NCBI RefSeq assembly: GCF_000686945.1
Contig: NZ_JMME01000006.1
Coordinates: 62,001-126,000, forward strand
Source: Selenomonas sp. AE3005
GTDB taxonomy: Bacteria; Bacillota; Negativicutes; Selenomonadales; Selenomonadaceae
Direction: 5' to 3'
Length of the DNA stretch: 64,000 nt
Numbering within the stretch: the stretch's first letter is position 1; each line of letters begins with the position of its first letter. Shown one piece after another: positions 8,098-17,066 of the stretch. The notes beneath the pieces are model-generated. The model worked only from the letters and a program-made list of their open reading frames with translations. It was not told where the DNA came from and did no database searches. Made by a program: the position numbers and the translations under genes.

Positions 8098-10739
8098 TCA
8101 ACGTATTTTTCCCAGAATTGCTCGGCCGGTATCGGACGGGCAAAGAGGAAACCTTGGCCAATGTTACAGCCGGCCTCCTGCAGCAATGCCTCCTGGGCCG
8201 GTGTTTCGATGCCTTCGACCAGAACGGTCATACCCAGACGCTTGCCCAGTTCAATGACCTGCGTCAGGATAGTATGGGAGCGTTCGGACTGTTCGGCGGC
8301 TGTGAGCATGCTGCGGTCTACTTTCATAATGTCCATGGGCAGGTTGCGCAGCATGGCTATAGACGAATAGCCGGTACAAAAATCATCCATAGAGAGGGCA
8401 TAGCCCATACTTTTCAAACGCCTTGTGATTTGCAGGGCGTTTTCGTTTTCTGTTTTGGTCGTGAAGTCGATAAAGGAAGTTTCCGTAAGTTCCAGTTCAA
8501 CAAGTTTCCGCGGCAGTTTGTAGCGCTCGGCTATTGACTGCATACGGGAGAGATAACCGCGCTCGGTGATATGGAGGCCGGTCTGGTTTACCGATATCGG
8601 CACCACGGTAAGTCCCTGCCTGATACGTTCCTGCAGCTGCTGGCAGACACGTTCCAGTACGTAGTAGTCCAGCTGAACGGCAAAGCCGTTGCGTTCAAAG
8701 AGATTTATGAAACTGCCGGGGCCTAAAAAGCCCAGCTCGGGACTTTGCCAGCGGACCAGGGCCTCTGCCCCATATATACCCTTGGTGGTCAGGTCGTATT
8801 TGGCCTGCAAAAATATTTGGAACTCACCGGCGGCCAAAGCCTTTTCCATATAGAGCTCCATTTGCTGCTGCTGGAGCAGCTCATCGTGCATGGCGGTGTT
8901 GTAAAGGCCGATATTCTTGCTCTTGCCGATGATTTCATTATGGGCCATCATGGCGTTATCCATGAGGATAGCCGCCTCCAAGTCACCGCTCCGGGGAACG
9001 GGACAGATACCAATATGATAAGTGAAACTGGTGGGAACGCCGTTGAGGTCAATGATGTGTGACGCTTTTTCAATGCGTTCCGCAGCCTGCCGGAAGGTAA
9101 GTCCGGGCGGTTTCTTACAGAGCATATAGGCGTGAGTTATTTCCTCGGAGAGGCCAAAGCGCAGAATCCACGGCAGCTTGGCTTTTACCTTATCGATGAT
9201 GGATTTTACGGCTAAAGCGTAGTTTTTCGTTCCGTAAATCTCTTTGATAAAGGCCACGCGCTGCGGCGAAATGGCTACGACAAAAAGTTCTCCCTGCTGA
9301 CGGGCCTTGGCGTATTTGTTGATGGTGGGCAGGAGCTCATTGGCAAACCAATGGAGATTGTGGGTTTGCGCCGAACTTACGATATTGGCCTGCTGCCAGA
9401 GGTCATGCGTGTGTTTGCGCCGCAGCCACATGATGTAGAGCAGGGTGACGATTATGAGGAACAGGACACTGCCCAGCACCGCCATGGACATCAGCGGATT
9501 GCGATAGATGAAGGCCTGCAATGTATCCTTGGCATGTACGCGATAGACCTCACTGTTGATGATACTGTAGACGTCCTGCGGGTTTATATGCGCGATTTCC
9601 TTGTTCAGAATGCGGACGAGAATCGGGTCAGCATTCTGGCTGACCGCCATGGCAACAGCGTGGCTGAAAACTACATTGCCGTTGGTGTAGAGGTTGTAAT
9701 AGTTTCCCTGGTAAATATCACTTTGCGCAGTTATGGCTTTGACAAAGGTCATATCCGCGTCACCGTTGTTGACAGCGGCCATACAGTCAGCGACGTCCAA
9801 ATAATAGCGGCGCTGCTCGGCCGGGTACATGTGCTCTATGTGGGCCTGGGTATAGAAATGTGCCCGGGCGCAGGCGATGACAGGTTTTTCCGGCAGGGGC
9901 TTGTCCTTGCGCATGACGGCGACATAGTTAAGCGCGAGGTAAGGGAAGGTCAGGGTGGCATTGTGTGCCTTGGCCCAGTTGTTATCGTCATAGGCATCCA
10001 TGACGAGGTCGGCAGTTCCCTCGGTCAGCTTTTCCATCATATTTTGATGGGTGTCGGCCTGAACAAATTCCAGACGTATGCCTAAATCTACCTCTATGCG
10101 GTTGGCGATACAGCCAATAACCCCCATGGCCTGTCCGTCCTGCAAATAGGCGTAGGGCGGCTGCCGGGGCGATATCATGGCTCTGATGACGGGGTGGGCC
10201 TCCAGATAGGCACGTTCCTCGTCCGTGAGATTCAGGGTGTTGCCGGTGACATGGTATTTTGCCTGCAGGTCGTTTTGATAGAAGGTATTGACTTTATTGA
10301 TGGTGGCGATAGCCAGGCGGAGCTGTTCGGCCAGCTCCGGACGCTTTTCGTCGACGAGCAGCCAGCCAATGCCGCGCCCCAGGGCAACGGATATAGTCCC
10401 GGGCGGCTGATTGACAGGGGCTGGCTCGCCGTTGCCGGCATAATACTCGCCGGCAGGCAGCATAATTACGTCAATGATTCCCGATTTCAGGTATTGCAGA
10501 GTAGTCGCGGGGGTGCCAATTACGTAGCTGTTTTTCACATTCATATAGTTGCTGATGGTCTCGGAAAATTCGTAGGCCGCACCGTGGTACATAAGCCGGC
10601 TGTCCTGCCAGATGATACCCGGATTGTCGGTAAAGCCGATAATCAGCGTTGAGCGGGTAGTTTGCTCACAAAAAACCGCGGCTGCCAGCTGCGTCCACGC
10701 CAGTGCCGTGATGATAAAAAGCCGTATCCAAAAGCGCAT
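8094..10739 (-). CDS. Membrane EAL-domain protein with two periplasmic solute-binding-like domains
   Basis: An 881-residue putative cyclic-di-GMP phosphodiesterase. Order: signal peptide (residues 1-25), two tandem SBP_bac_3-like domains (about 30-170 and 185-400), one membrane segment (about 415-437), a GGDEF-like domain without the GGDEF motif (about 470-610), and an EAL domain (about 630-880). EAL motifs look functional: EALVRW, ELTETSF, KVDRSML and EGIET; the usual DDFGTGYSS reads DDFCTGYSS. The periplasmic domains suggest sensing of a small ligand such as an amino acid. The start is fixed by AAGGAGGAGGG six bases upstream of ATG 10739. It is divergent from the suf operon and overlaps the end of the RsmH-like gene by 4 bases. 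Confidence 0.9.
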   Translation of the reverse strand: MRFWIRLFIITALAWTQLAAAVFCEQTTRSTLIIGFTDNPGIIWQDSRLMYHGAAYEFSETISNYMNVKNSYVIGTPATTLQYLKSGIIDVIMLPAGEYYAGNGEPAPVNQPPGTISVALGRGIGWLLVDEKRPELAEQLRLAIATINKVNTFYQNDLQAKYHVTGNTLNLTDEERAYLEAHPVIRAMISPRQPPYAYLQDGQAMGVIGCIANRIEVDLGIRLEFVQADTHQNMMEKLTEGTADLVMDAYDDNNWAKAHNATLTFPYLALNYVAVMRKDKPLPEKPVIACARAHFYTQAHIEHMYPAEQRRYYLDVADCMAAVNNGDADMTFVKAITAQSDIYQGNYYNLYTNGNVVFSHAVAMAVSQNADPILVRILNKEIAHINPQDVYSIINSEVYRVHAKDTLQAFIYRNPLMSMAVLGSVLFLIIVTLLYIMWLRRKHTHDLWQQANIVSSAQTHNLHWFANELLPTINKYAKARQQGELFVVAISPQRVAFIKEIYGTKNYALAVKSIIDKVKAKLPWILRFGLSEEITHAYMLCKKPPGLTFRQAAERIEKASHIIDLNGVPTSFTYHIGICPVPRSGDLEAAILMDNAMMAHNEIIGKSKNIGLYNTAMHDELLQQQQMELYMEKALAAGEFQIFLQAKYDLTTKGIYGAEALVRWQSPELGFLGPGSFINLFERNGFAVQLDYYVLERVCQQLQERIRQGLTVVPISVNQTGLHITERGYLSRMQSIAERYKLPRKLVELELTETSFIDFTTKTENENALQITRRLKSMGYALSMDDFCTGYSSIAMLRNLPMDIMKVDRSMLTAAEQSERSHTILTQVIELGKRLGMTVLVEGIETPAQEALLQEAGCNIGQGFLFARPIPAEQFWEKYVD

Positions 10740-10818
10740 GGAAAACCCTCCTCCTTGGGGAATTCTGCGAATCAACTTCTACTGTTTTTATTCGTTGTAA
10801 GAAGGGAATTTCCTTCTA

Positions 10819-10847
10819 TTGACTTTTAAGCATAAACCCCCTAAAAT
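10819..10847 (+). promoter_or_regulatory. suf operon promoter
   Basis: TTGACT (10819-10824), a 17-base spacer and TAAAAT (10842-10847) form a near-consensus vegetative promoter about 90 bases before sufC. Confidence 0.75.
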
Positions 10848-10854
10848 AAAATTG

Positions 10855-10915
10855 TTAATCCCGACAATTTTACTAAGGATTAAATGAGCAGAGTTTTAAA
10901 CAGGTTAATCCTGTT
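10855..10915 (+). promoter_or_regulatory. Repeated TTAATCC elements downstream of the suf promoter
   Basis: TTAATCC (10855-10861) faces GGATTAA (10877-10883) across 15 bases, and a third copy is the centre of the 17-bp palindrome AACAGG-TTAAT-CCTGTT (10899-10915). They lie between the -10 box and sufC, where a repressor or leader structure would act. The regulator is not identified; an Rrf2/IscR-type Fe-S regulator is an inference only. Confidence 0.45.
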
Positions 10916-10937
10916 GTTTTAAAAGGAGAGTTTATAA

Positions 10938-11690
10938 ATGGCTGAGCAGCTTTTGGAAATTAAAGACCTGCACGCTGGCGTGGAGGATAAGGAAATATTG
11001 AAAGGGCTGTCCCTGTCAGTGGGCAAAGGTGAAGTCCATGTTATCTTGGGGCCGAATGGTTCCGGTAAGTCCACGTTGATGAACATCATCATGGGGCATC
11101 CGAAGTACACCGTAACCGGCGGTACGATGGAATTTGAGGGCGAGGATATGAAGGATATGAAGACCTTCGAACGCAGCCGCAAGGGCCTGTTCCTGTCCTT
11201 CCAGACGCCGGAAGAAATCCCCGGTATCACCGTGGAAAATATGCTGCGCACGGCCAAGCAGGCTATCACGGGCGAGAAGGTAAAACTCCTGCCTTTCCGC
11301 AAGGAGCTTAAGGCCACCATGCAGGAGCTCAAGATGAATCCGGAGTACGCCCAGCGCTATCTCAATGTGGGCTTTTCCGGCGGTGAGAAGAAACGCACGG
11401 AAATCCTGCAGCTTTTAATGCTGAACCCAAAACTGGCATTGCTCGATGAAACGGATTCCGGCCTCGATGTGGACGCTGTGCAGATTGTGTCGGAGGGCGT
11501 GGCCAAGTTCCATAACGAAAACAATTCCTGCCTGATTATCACGCATAACACGCGCATTCTCGAACATCTGAAGGTCGATAAGGTACATGTCCTGATGAAT
11601 GGCCAGATTGTGGAAGAAGGCGGCCCGGAACTGATTGAGGATATCAACAGCCGCGGTTTTGCCCATATCCGTGAAGAGCAGGAAGGTTGA
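10938..11690 (+). CDS. sufC: Fe-S cluster assembly ATPase SufC
   Basis: A 250-residue ABC-type ATPase that forms the SufBC2D scaffold for iron-sulfur cluster assembly in the cytoplasm. Walker A GPNGSGKST is at about residues 37-45, the signature FSGGEKKRTEILQ and Walker B ALLDETDSGLDVDAV follow, typical of SufC rather than a transporter ATPase. AAAAGGAGAG precedes the ATG. It is first gene of sufC-B-D-S-U, the usual firmicute operon, with sufB starting 7 bases after its stop. Confidence 0.97.
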   Translation: MAEQLLEIKDLHAGVEDKEILKGLSLSVGKGEVHVILGPNGSGKSTLMNIIMGHPKYTVTGGTMEFEGEDMKDMKTFERSRKGLFLSFQTPEEIPGITVENMLRTAKQAITGEKVKLLPFRKELKATMQELKMNPEYAQRYLNVGFSGGEKKRTEILQLLMLNPKLALLDETDSGLDVDAVQIVSEGVAKFHNENNSCLIITHNTRILEHLKVDKVHVLMNGQIVEEGGPELIEDINSRGFAHIREEQEG

Positions 11691-11697
11691 GGCGCAT

Positions 11698-13107
11698 ATG
11701 GCTGAGAAGAAGAAAACTTATGTAGAGGATATAGAACGTACCCTCTACGATATTAAGAACGAGGACCGTTCTGTTTATAAATCCCATAGCGGCCTGACGC
11801 CGGAAATCGTCAAGGATATTTCCCAGCGCAAGCATGACCCGGAATGGATGACGGAGTTCCGTTTAAAATCGCTGGAAGTTTATAATTCGCTGGAACTTCC
11901 CACCTGGGGGCCGTCCCTCGAAGAATTAAATATGGACGATATCGTGACCTATGTGCAGCCCGATGCCAAGATGACCGGCAGCTGGGAAGAAGTTCCGGAA
12001 GATATCAAGGATACCTTTGACCGGCTCGGTATTCCCGAGGCGGAAAAAACGTCCCTGGGCGGCGTTGGTGCCCAGTACGACTCGGAAGTGGTTTATCATT
12101 CCATTCAGGAGGATATGGTCAAGCAGGGCGTCATCTACACCGATATGGAAACGGCGCTTGTGGAGCATGGAGATATTGTGAAGGAATACTTCATGACACT
12201 CGTGCCGCCGAAAGACCATAAATTTGCGGCCCTGCATGGTGCTGTCTGGTCCGGTGGTTCCTTCGTCTATGTGCCGGAAGGCGTCCATGTGGAAATGCCG
12301 CTGCAGAGCTATTTCCGCCTGAATGCTGCCGGTGCCGGCCAGTTTGAACACACATTGATTATCGTGGAGAAAAATGCCAGCCTGCACTTTATCGAAGGCT
12401 GTTCCGCGCCGAAACACAATGTGACCAACCTCCATGCCGGCTGCGTGGAACTTTTCGTCAAGGAGGGGGCGCGCCTGCGCTATTCCACGATTGAAAACTG
12501 GTCGCGTAATATGATGAACCTCAACACCAAGCGTGCGCTGGTGGAGAAGGACGGCATTATCGAATGGGTGTCCGGCTCGTTTGGTTCGCATATTTCCTGC
12601 CTGTACCCCTGCAGTGTGCTCCATGGGGAAAACGCCCGTTGCGAGTTTACGGGCGTAACCTTTGCGTCCAAGGGGCAGAATCTCGACACGGGAGCCAGCG
12701 TCATTCATGCTGCACCGCATACGTCGGCCAATATCAATACGCGTACGATTTCCAAGGCTGGCGGTATGGCCACTTACCGCAGTGCGGTGAAGGTGACGAA
12801 GAATGCGCCGTATGCCAAGTGCTCCGTGAACTGTGAGTCTTTGATGCTTGATAACCTGAGCCGCAGTGATACGCTGCCGGTCATGGACATTGAGGGTGAT
12901 GAGGCCGATATCGGGCATGAGGCCAAGATTGGCCGTATCAGTGACGAGGCCATCTTCTATCTGACCAGCCGTGGCATCGACGAAGAAGAGGCCCGGGCCA
13001 TGATTGTGCGCGGCTTTGTGGAGCCGATTGCCAAGGAACTGCCGCTCGAATATGCACTCGAAATGAACAATCTTGTCAATATCGAGCTTGAAGGTACTAT
13101 GGGTTAA
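11698..13107 (+). CDS. sufB: Fe-S cluster assembly protein SufB
   Basis: A 469-residue scaffold subunit of SufBC2D, on which clusters are built. The length and the beta-helix core (GGSFVYVPEGVHVEMPLQ, then HFIEGCSAP and the C-terminal EADIGHEAKIGRISDEAIFYL) match SufB. The ATG at 11698 is chosen although the frame stays open upstream, because the longer frame would overlap sufC and lacks a ribosome site. It lies between sufC and sufD with short spacing. Confidence 0.97.
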   Translation: MAEKKKTYVEDIERTLYDIKNEDRSVYKSHSGLTPEIVKDISQRKHDPEWMTEFRLKSLEVYNSLELPTWGPSLEELNMDDIVTYVQPDAKMTGSWEEVPEDIKDTFDRLGIPEAEKTSLGGVGAQYDSEVVYHSIQEDMVKQGVIYTDMETALVEHGDIVKEYFMTLVPPKDHKFAALHGAVWSGGSFVYVPEGVHVEMPLQSYFRLNAAGAGQFEHTLIIVEKNASLHFIEGCSAPKHNVTNLHAGCVELFVKEGARLRYSTIENWSRNMMNLNTKRALVEKDGIIEWVSGSFGSHISCLYPCSVLHGENARCEFTGVTFASKGQNLDTGASVIHAAPHTSANINTRTISKAGGMATYRSAVKVTKNAPYAKCSVNCESLMLDNLSRSDTLPVMDIEGDEADIGHEAKIGRISDEAIFYLTSRGIDEEEARAMIVRGFVEPIAKELPLEYALEMNNLVNIELEGTMG

Positions 13108-13120
13108 GGAGGAAAAGAAA

Positions 13121-13957
13121 ATGATAAGTGAAGAAATTTTTTCCGCCATACCTATGCGTACCTGGCGGTGGCTGAAAGTCAATGAAGTTCCCGTTCCGGC
13201 AGGACTTAGCGAAGATGTACAGACGGAAAAAATTCTCGTGGAGTCCGGGGAGAGCAAGAACATTGTGCTGGACAGACGCGAGGGCGGTGCCCTGGAAGTG
13301 CAGGCGCATATCGCTGACGGCGGCGAACTGAATCTGATTTATGCCCAGCTGGCAGACGAGGAGCAGGCTGCCACGAGCCGCATTAAGGTCTATGTGGGCA
13401 AGGGCGCAAAGTTCAATTATACGACGGTCGAGGCCGGTGCCAAACATACGGCGGCCGAACTGACCGTGGATATGGCCGGCGATGACAGCATTGCCGATGT
13501 CTGGGGCCTGTACTTCGGTGACGGCGGGCGCAAGATTGACTTAAACTACATTATCCGTCAGCAGGGCAAGCGTACGGACGCCAATATGCAGGTGCGCGGC
13601 GCACTCCTGGGCGGTGCGGTCAAAACTTTCCGCGGCACGCTCGATTTTCTTGAAGGCTCCAAGGGTTCTGTGGGACGCGAGGACGAGGAAGTCATGGTAC
13701 TGTCTGACCATGTGCAGAACCGCAGCGTACCCATCATGCTGTCCCATGAAGATGATGTGGACGGCCATCATGCTGTAAGTATCGGCAAGATGGACGAGGC
13801 CAAGCTCTTTTATCTGATGAGCCGCGGCCTGGACCTGGCTGAGGCGCAGAAACTTGTGGTGGAGGCGTCCTTCCAGCCTGTCCTTGACCGCATTGATAAC
13901 GCTGAATTAAAGGCAGAAATTGACGCTTACCTGCAAAGGAGGCTTTCTAATGGCTGA
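13121..13957 (+). CDS. sufD: Fe-S cluster assembly protein SufD
   Basis: A 278-residue SufB paralogue, shorter than typical firmicute SufD (about 430). It retains the C-terminal SufBD core with SLDFLEGSKGSVGREDEEVM-like sequence, HEDDVDGHHAVSIGKMDE and LFYLMSRGLDLAEAQKLVVEA. Most N-terminal family sequence is missing, as in other compact SufD proteins. It partners SufB and SufC in the scaffold complex. AAGGAGG lies 9 bases upstream of ATG 13121, and sufS overlaps its end by 8 bases. Confidence 0.92.
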   Translation: MISEEIFSAIPMRTWRWLKVNEVPVPAGLSEDVQTEKILVESGESKNIVLDRREGGALEVQAHIADGGELNLIYAQLADEEQAATSRIKVYVGKGAKFNYTTVEAGAKHTAAELTVDMAGDDSIADVWGLYFGDGGRKIDLNYIIRQQGKRTDANMQVRGALLGGAVKTFRGTLDFLEGSKGSVGREDEEVMVLSDHVQNRSVPIMLSHEDDVDGHHAVSIGKMDEAKLFYLMSRGLDLAEAQKLVVEASFQPVLDRIDNAELKAEIDAYLQRRLSNG

Positions 13958-15185
13958 CGCCCAAGAATTTCTCAAAGATTTTCCCCTGCTGAACCGTCAG
14001 ATTAACGGCAAGAAGGTGGCGTATCTGGATAATGGTGCGACCACGCAAAAGCCGGAACAGATGATACAGTCCCTGTGCGGTTATTATGGGGGCTGCAATG
14101 CCAACCCGCATCGGGGCGCGTATGCCCTGTCCGTGCAGGCTACGGATATTTACGAGGGCGCCCGGGCCCGGACGGCGAAGTTTATCAAGGCCAAACGCCC
14201 GGCGGAAATCATCTTTACCAAAAACGCCACGGAGGCGCTGAATCTCGTGGCGTACAGCTACGGCCTGCATCATGTTGAGGCCGGGGACGAAATCGTGATT
14301 TCCGTGTCGGAACATCACAGCAACTGCGTACCCTGGCAGATGGTGGCCAAGGCCAAGGGCGCGACGCTCAAATACATCTATCTGGAAAAAGACGGCAATC
14401 TGTTGGCGGAAGATATTGAAACGAAAATTACGGAACGCACCAAAGTCGTAGCTGTAACGCAGGTTTCCAATGTGCTGGGACTCAAAAATGATGTTAAGGC
14501 CATTGTGAAAAAAGCCCATAGTGTCGGTGCTGTCTGCGTTGTGGACGGTTCGCAGAGTGTAGCGCACATGGCCGTTGACGTGTCAGATTTGGACTGCGAT
14601 TTCTTCGCCTTCTCCGGTCATAAGATGCTCTCACCGATGGGCATTGGCGTGCTCTATGGCAAATATGAGCTGCTCGACGCGATGGAGCCCTTCCTGCGCG
14701 GCGGCGACATGATTGAGTATGTGGAAGAGCAGGATTCCACGTGGGCTGAAGTGCCGGCCAAGTTTGAGGCCGGTACGCAGAATGTCGGCGGGGCAGCTGG
14801 TTTGGTAGCAGCCATTGACTATCTGGAAAAAATCGGCTTTGACCGCATTGAGGCCATTGAGGCGGATTTATTAAACTATGCCCTGCCCCAGCTGCGTGAG
14901 CTGCCTTTTATTGAATTGTACGGCTGTGACAGCACCCGGGACAACAAGACGGGGATTATCGCGTTCAATGTCAAGGACGTCCATCCCCATGATGTGGCCT
15001 CCATTCTTGACAGCGACGGCGTAGCTGTCCGGGCCGGTCATCACTGCGCCCAGCCCCTGCACCGTTATCTCGGGCAGAATGCTACCTGCCGGGCCAGTTT
15101 TTACCTTTACAATACAAGGGAAGATATTGACCGCTGGATTGAATCATTGAAGAAAGTAAGAGGTGTACTTGGTTATGGCGCTTGA
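13950..15185 (+). CDS. sufS: Cysteine desulfurase SufS
   Basis: A 411-residue PLP enzyme (group II cysteine desulfurase) that converts cysteine to alanine and holds the sulfur as a persulfide. The PLP lysine is in FSGHKMLSPMGIGVLYG (about residue 226) and the catalytic cysteine in RAGHHCAQPLHRYLG (about residue 365). AAAGGAGG precedes ATG 13950. It passes sulfur to SufU, whose gene overlaps its end by 11 bases. Confidence 0.97.
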   Translation: MADAQEFLKDFPLLNRQINGKKVAYLDNGATTQKPEQMIQSLCGYYGGCNANPHRGAYALSVQATDIYEGARARTAKFIKAKRPAEIIFTKNATEALNLVAYSYGLHHVEAGDEIVISVSEHHSNCVPWQMVAKAKGATLKYIYLEKDGNLLAEDIETKITERTKVVAVTQVSNVLGLKNDVKAIVKKAHSVGAVCVVDGSQSVAHMAVDVSDLDCDFFAFSGHKMLSPMGIGVLYGKYELLDAMEPFLRGGDMIEYVEEQDSTWAEVPAKFEAGTQNVGGAAGLVAAIDYLEKIGFDRIEAIEADLLNYALPQLRELPFIELYGCDSTRDNKTGIIAFNVKDVHPHDVASILDSDGVAVRAGHHCAQPLHRYLGQNATCRASFYLYNTREDIDRWIESLKKVRGVLGYGA

Positions 15186-15606
15186 TGATGTGTATACGGA
15201 AGTTTTAGGAGAGCATAGCCGCAACCCTGACCATAAACATAAACTTTCCTGTGCTACCTGCCAGATGAAAGGCAAAAACCCCAGCTGCGGTGATGAAATC
15301 ACCATTGAGCTGCAGGTGGAGGGCGGTATCGTGAAAGAGGCCGCCTTTACGGGGATTGGCTGTGCTATCTCGCAGGCCAGCACGGATATTATGGCGGAAC
15401 TTATCCGCGGCAAAAGCGTGGAAGACGCCAGACGTCTGGCCAATAAATTTATCTCCATGATTAAGGGCGAGCTGGTGGACGAGGACGAACTCGAAGAACT
15501 CGACGAGGCCCTGGCGCTGAAAAATGTGGCCCATATGCCGGCCAGAGTGAAATGTGCAGTATTGGCCTGGCATACTTTGGATGATGCCTTGAAGGACCAA
15601 AAATAA
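15175..15606 (+). CDS. sufU: Sulfur-transfer protein SufU
   Basis: A 143-residue IscU-fold protein that accepts persulfide sulfur from SufS through a zinc-bound site. The zinc ligands are visible as Cys38 and Asp40 (NPSCGDE), Cys63 (IGCAIS) and Cys127 (KCAVLAWHTL). It completes the sufCBDSU operon. An in-frame GTG at 15163 is possible but would extend further into sufS. Confidence 0.96.
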   Translation: MALDDVYTEVLGEHSRNPDHKHKLSCATCQMKGKNPSCGDEITIELQVEGGIVKEAAFTGIGCAISQASTDIMAELIRGKSVEDARRLANKFISMIKGELVDEDELEELDEALALKNVAHMPARVKCAVLAWHTLDDALKDQK

Positions 15607-15629
15607 GAAAATTGAGCAGAAAAAGCAAG

Positions 15630-15727
15630 TTATCCACAAAATACGGTGGATATCCACGGCAATACTGTGGATAACACCTATATTTTGTGGATTTCGTGTA
15701 GAAAACGGTTCTTAATGTTGTGGATAA
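15630..15727. promoter_or_regulatory. Cluster of DnaA boxes
   Basis: Three exact DnaA boxes (TTATCCACA or its complement) lie at 15630-15638 (+), 15666-15674 (-) and 15719-15727 (-). Three near matches are at about 15645-15653, 15650-15658 and 15686-15694. The 147-base gap between sufU and the flavin reductase gene is almost filled by them. Adjacent boxes are arranged as inverted repeats. dnaA is not nearby, so this is more likely a regulatory DnaA-box cluster than the replication origin. Confidence 0.6.
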
Positions 15728-15750
15728 AATGTTGATGAGAAAGGATGTTA

Positions 15751-16257
15751 ATGATGGCTGTAAAAGAAGTTCGCCCTGATGATTTTAAAGAAAGCGTATT
15801 TAAGGTAATCGGCAAGAAATGGCTGCTCGTGACCGGGGAGGCAGAGGGGCGCAGCAATGCCATGACAGCGTCCTGGGGCGGTATGGGCATTATGTGGGGC
15901 AAGCCCGTGGCCTTTATCTTTATCCGTCCGTCTCGTTATACGAAGGAGTTTGTGGATAAAGCAGAAGGCCTGACCTTGTCCGTATTCGGTGAGGACCGCC
16001 GGCAGATGATGAATTACTTCGGCACGGTGTCCGGCCGTGATGAGGATAAAATTGCCAAAAGCGGCCTGACAGTAAAGCATGACAACGGCCGCACTTACTA
16101 TGACGAGGCTCGTGTCACCATGTTGTGCCATAAGCTCTATGCGCAGGAGTTAAAGCAGGAGTGTTTTGTGGATAAGGCCGCAGACGAGCGCTGGTATCAG
16201 GACGATTATCATACAATGTATATCGTGGAAATCGAAAAGATTCTGGTGCAGGACTAA
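15751..16257 (+). CDS. Flavin reductase-like FMN-binding protein
   Basis: A 168-residue protein of the flavin reductase/flavoredoxin split-barrel family. The segment GRSNAMTASWGGMGIMWGKP resembles the FMN-binding strand of such proteins, followed by FIFIRPSRYTKEFVDKAEG and LSVFGEDRRQMMNYFG. Members reduce flavins or bind FMN as electron carriers. The start is ATG 15751 or 15754, based on AAAGG at 15740-15744; the ATG at 15745 is too close to that site. It is preceded by DnaA boxes and followed 3 bases later by a Crp/Fnr regulator, suggesting co-transcription. Confidence 0.8.
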   Translation: MMAVKEVRPDDFKESVFKVIGKKWLLVTGEAEGRSNAMTASWGGMGIMWGKPVAFIFIRPSRYTKEFVDKAEGLTLSVFGEDRRQMMNYFGTVSGRDEDKIAKSGLTVKHDNGRTYYDEARVTMLCHKLYAQELKQECFVDKAADERWYQDDYHTMYIVEIEKILVQD

Positions 16258-16260
16258 GCC

Positions 16261-16956
16261 ATGGGCAGCGCTAAGGAGCAGCTGGCTGACCTGCTCAAAC
16301 AGTGTTCCCTGTGCCAGGGCATGAGCGAGGCGGACGTGCAGGAACTGTTAGCCTCAGCTCAGGTGCGGCAGGTGGATTACCCCAAGGGAGAAATTGTGTT
16401 CCATGAAGGTGATATGCCCAAGTCACTCTACATTCTGTTGGCCGGCGAAGTTCATATCTTAAAGGATACCTTTTCCGGGCGGCGGATTTTCCTGTCGGAA
16501 ATAAATACGCCGGGAGATATGTTCGGAGAGGTTTATGAGGTTTTAAAACAACCCTATGATATGTACGTAGAGGCGGTCACGCCCGTAAAACTTCTGGAGA
16601 TTGCCAGCGGCCTGTTCACGTTGGCCGATGGCGGTCAGCTCAGTTCCTGCGGTCTGCAGATTCAAAGAAATCTCATGCGTATCTTTGCTCGGAAGGCCTA
16701 CTTCATGCACAACAAGATAAAGGTGCTGGCCAGCGGCAGCCTGCGCGAAAAAATCATTCGTTTTTTGTTCATTGAGCTGCAGGGGAAACGGGAACTGGAA
16801 CTGGCCGGCAGCCGGGAATTTATGGCTGCGTATCTGGCCGTAACCAGACCGTCCCTGTCAAGGGAACTATCTGCCCTGCAACGGGAAGGGATTCTCCAAG
16901 TAGACGGCAAGAATATCAAAGTGCTCGATAGGGAACGCTTTGAGGAATATCTGTAA
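16261..16956 (+). CDS. Crp/Fnr-family transcriptional regulator
   Basis: A 231-residue regulator with an N-terminal cyclic-nucleotide-binding fold (about residues 10-135; PKGEIVFHEGDMPKSLYILL and the GDMFGEV strand) and a C-terminal winged helix (about 165-225; AYLAVTRPSLSRELSALQREG as recognition helix). It lacks an N-terminal cysteine cluster typical of Fnr, so it is probably not an oxygen sensor of that type; Cys residues at 15 and 18 are only a CSLC pair. It directly follows the flavin reductase gene and is closed by a strong terminator. Confidence 0.88.
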   Translation: MGSAKEQLADLLKQCSLCQGMSEADVQELLASAQVRQVDYPKGEIVFHEGDMPKSLYILLAGEVHILKDTFSGRRIFLSEINTPGDMFGEVYEVLKQPYDMYVEAVTPVKLLEIASGLFTLADGGQLSSCGLQIQRNLMRIFARKAYFMHNKIKVLASGSLREKIIRFLFIELQGKRELELAGSREFMAAYLAVTRPSLSRELSALQREGILQVDGKNIKVLDRERFEEYL

Positions 16957-16965
16957 ATTGCATAG

Positions 16966-17000
16966 AAAAAAGGACATGCTGTGGGGGCATGTCCTTTTTT
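16966..17000 (+). terminator. Terminator after the Crp/Fnr gene
   Basis: AAAAAAGGACATGC pairs with GCATGTCCTTTTTT around a G-rich loop; the T-run is part of the 3' arm. Confidence 0.9.
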
Positions 17001-17066
17001 AGAGAGAATTAGAGAATGTAGGAATATATAGGTAATCCTTTTGAGGAAGGATTATCGGCTGGTTAA

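Noticed and set aside
15607-15750. Chromosomal replication origin
   Set aside because: No dnaA, dnaN, recF or AT-rich unwinding stretch adjacent, so the DnaA boxes are reported only as a cluster.
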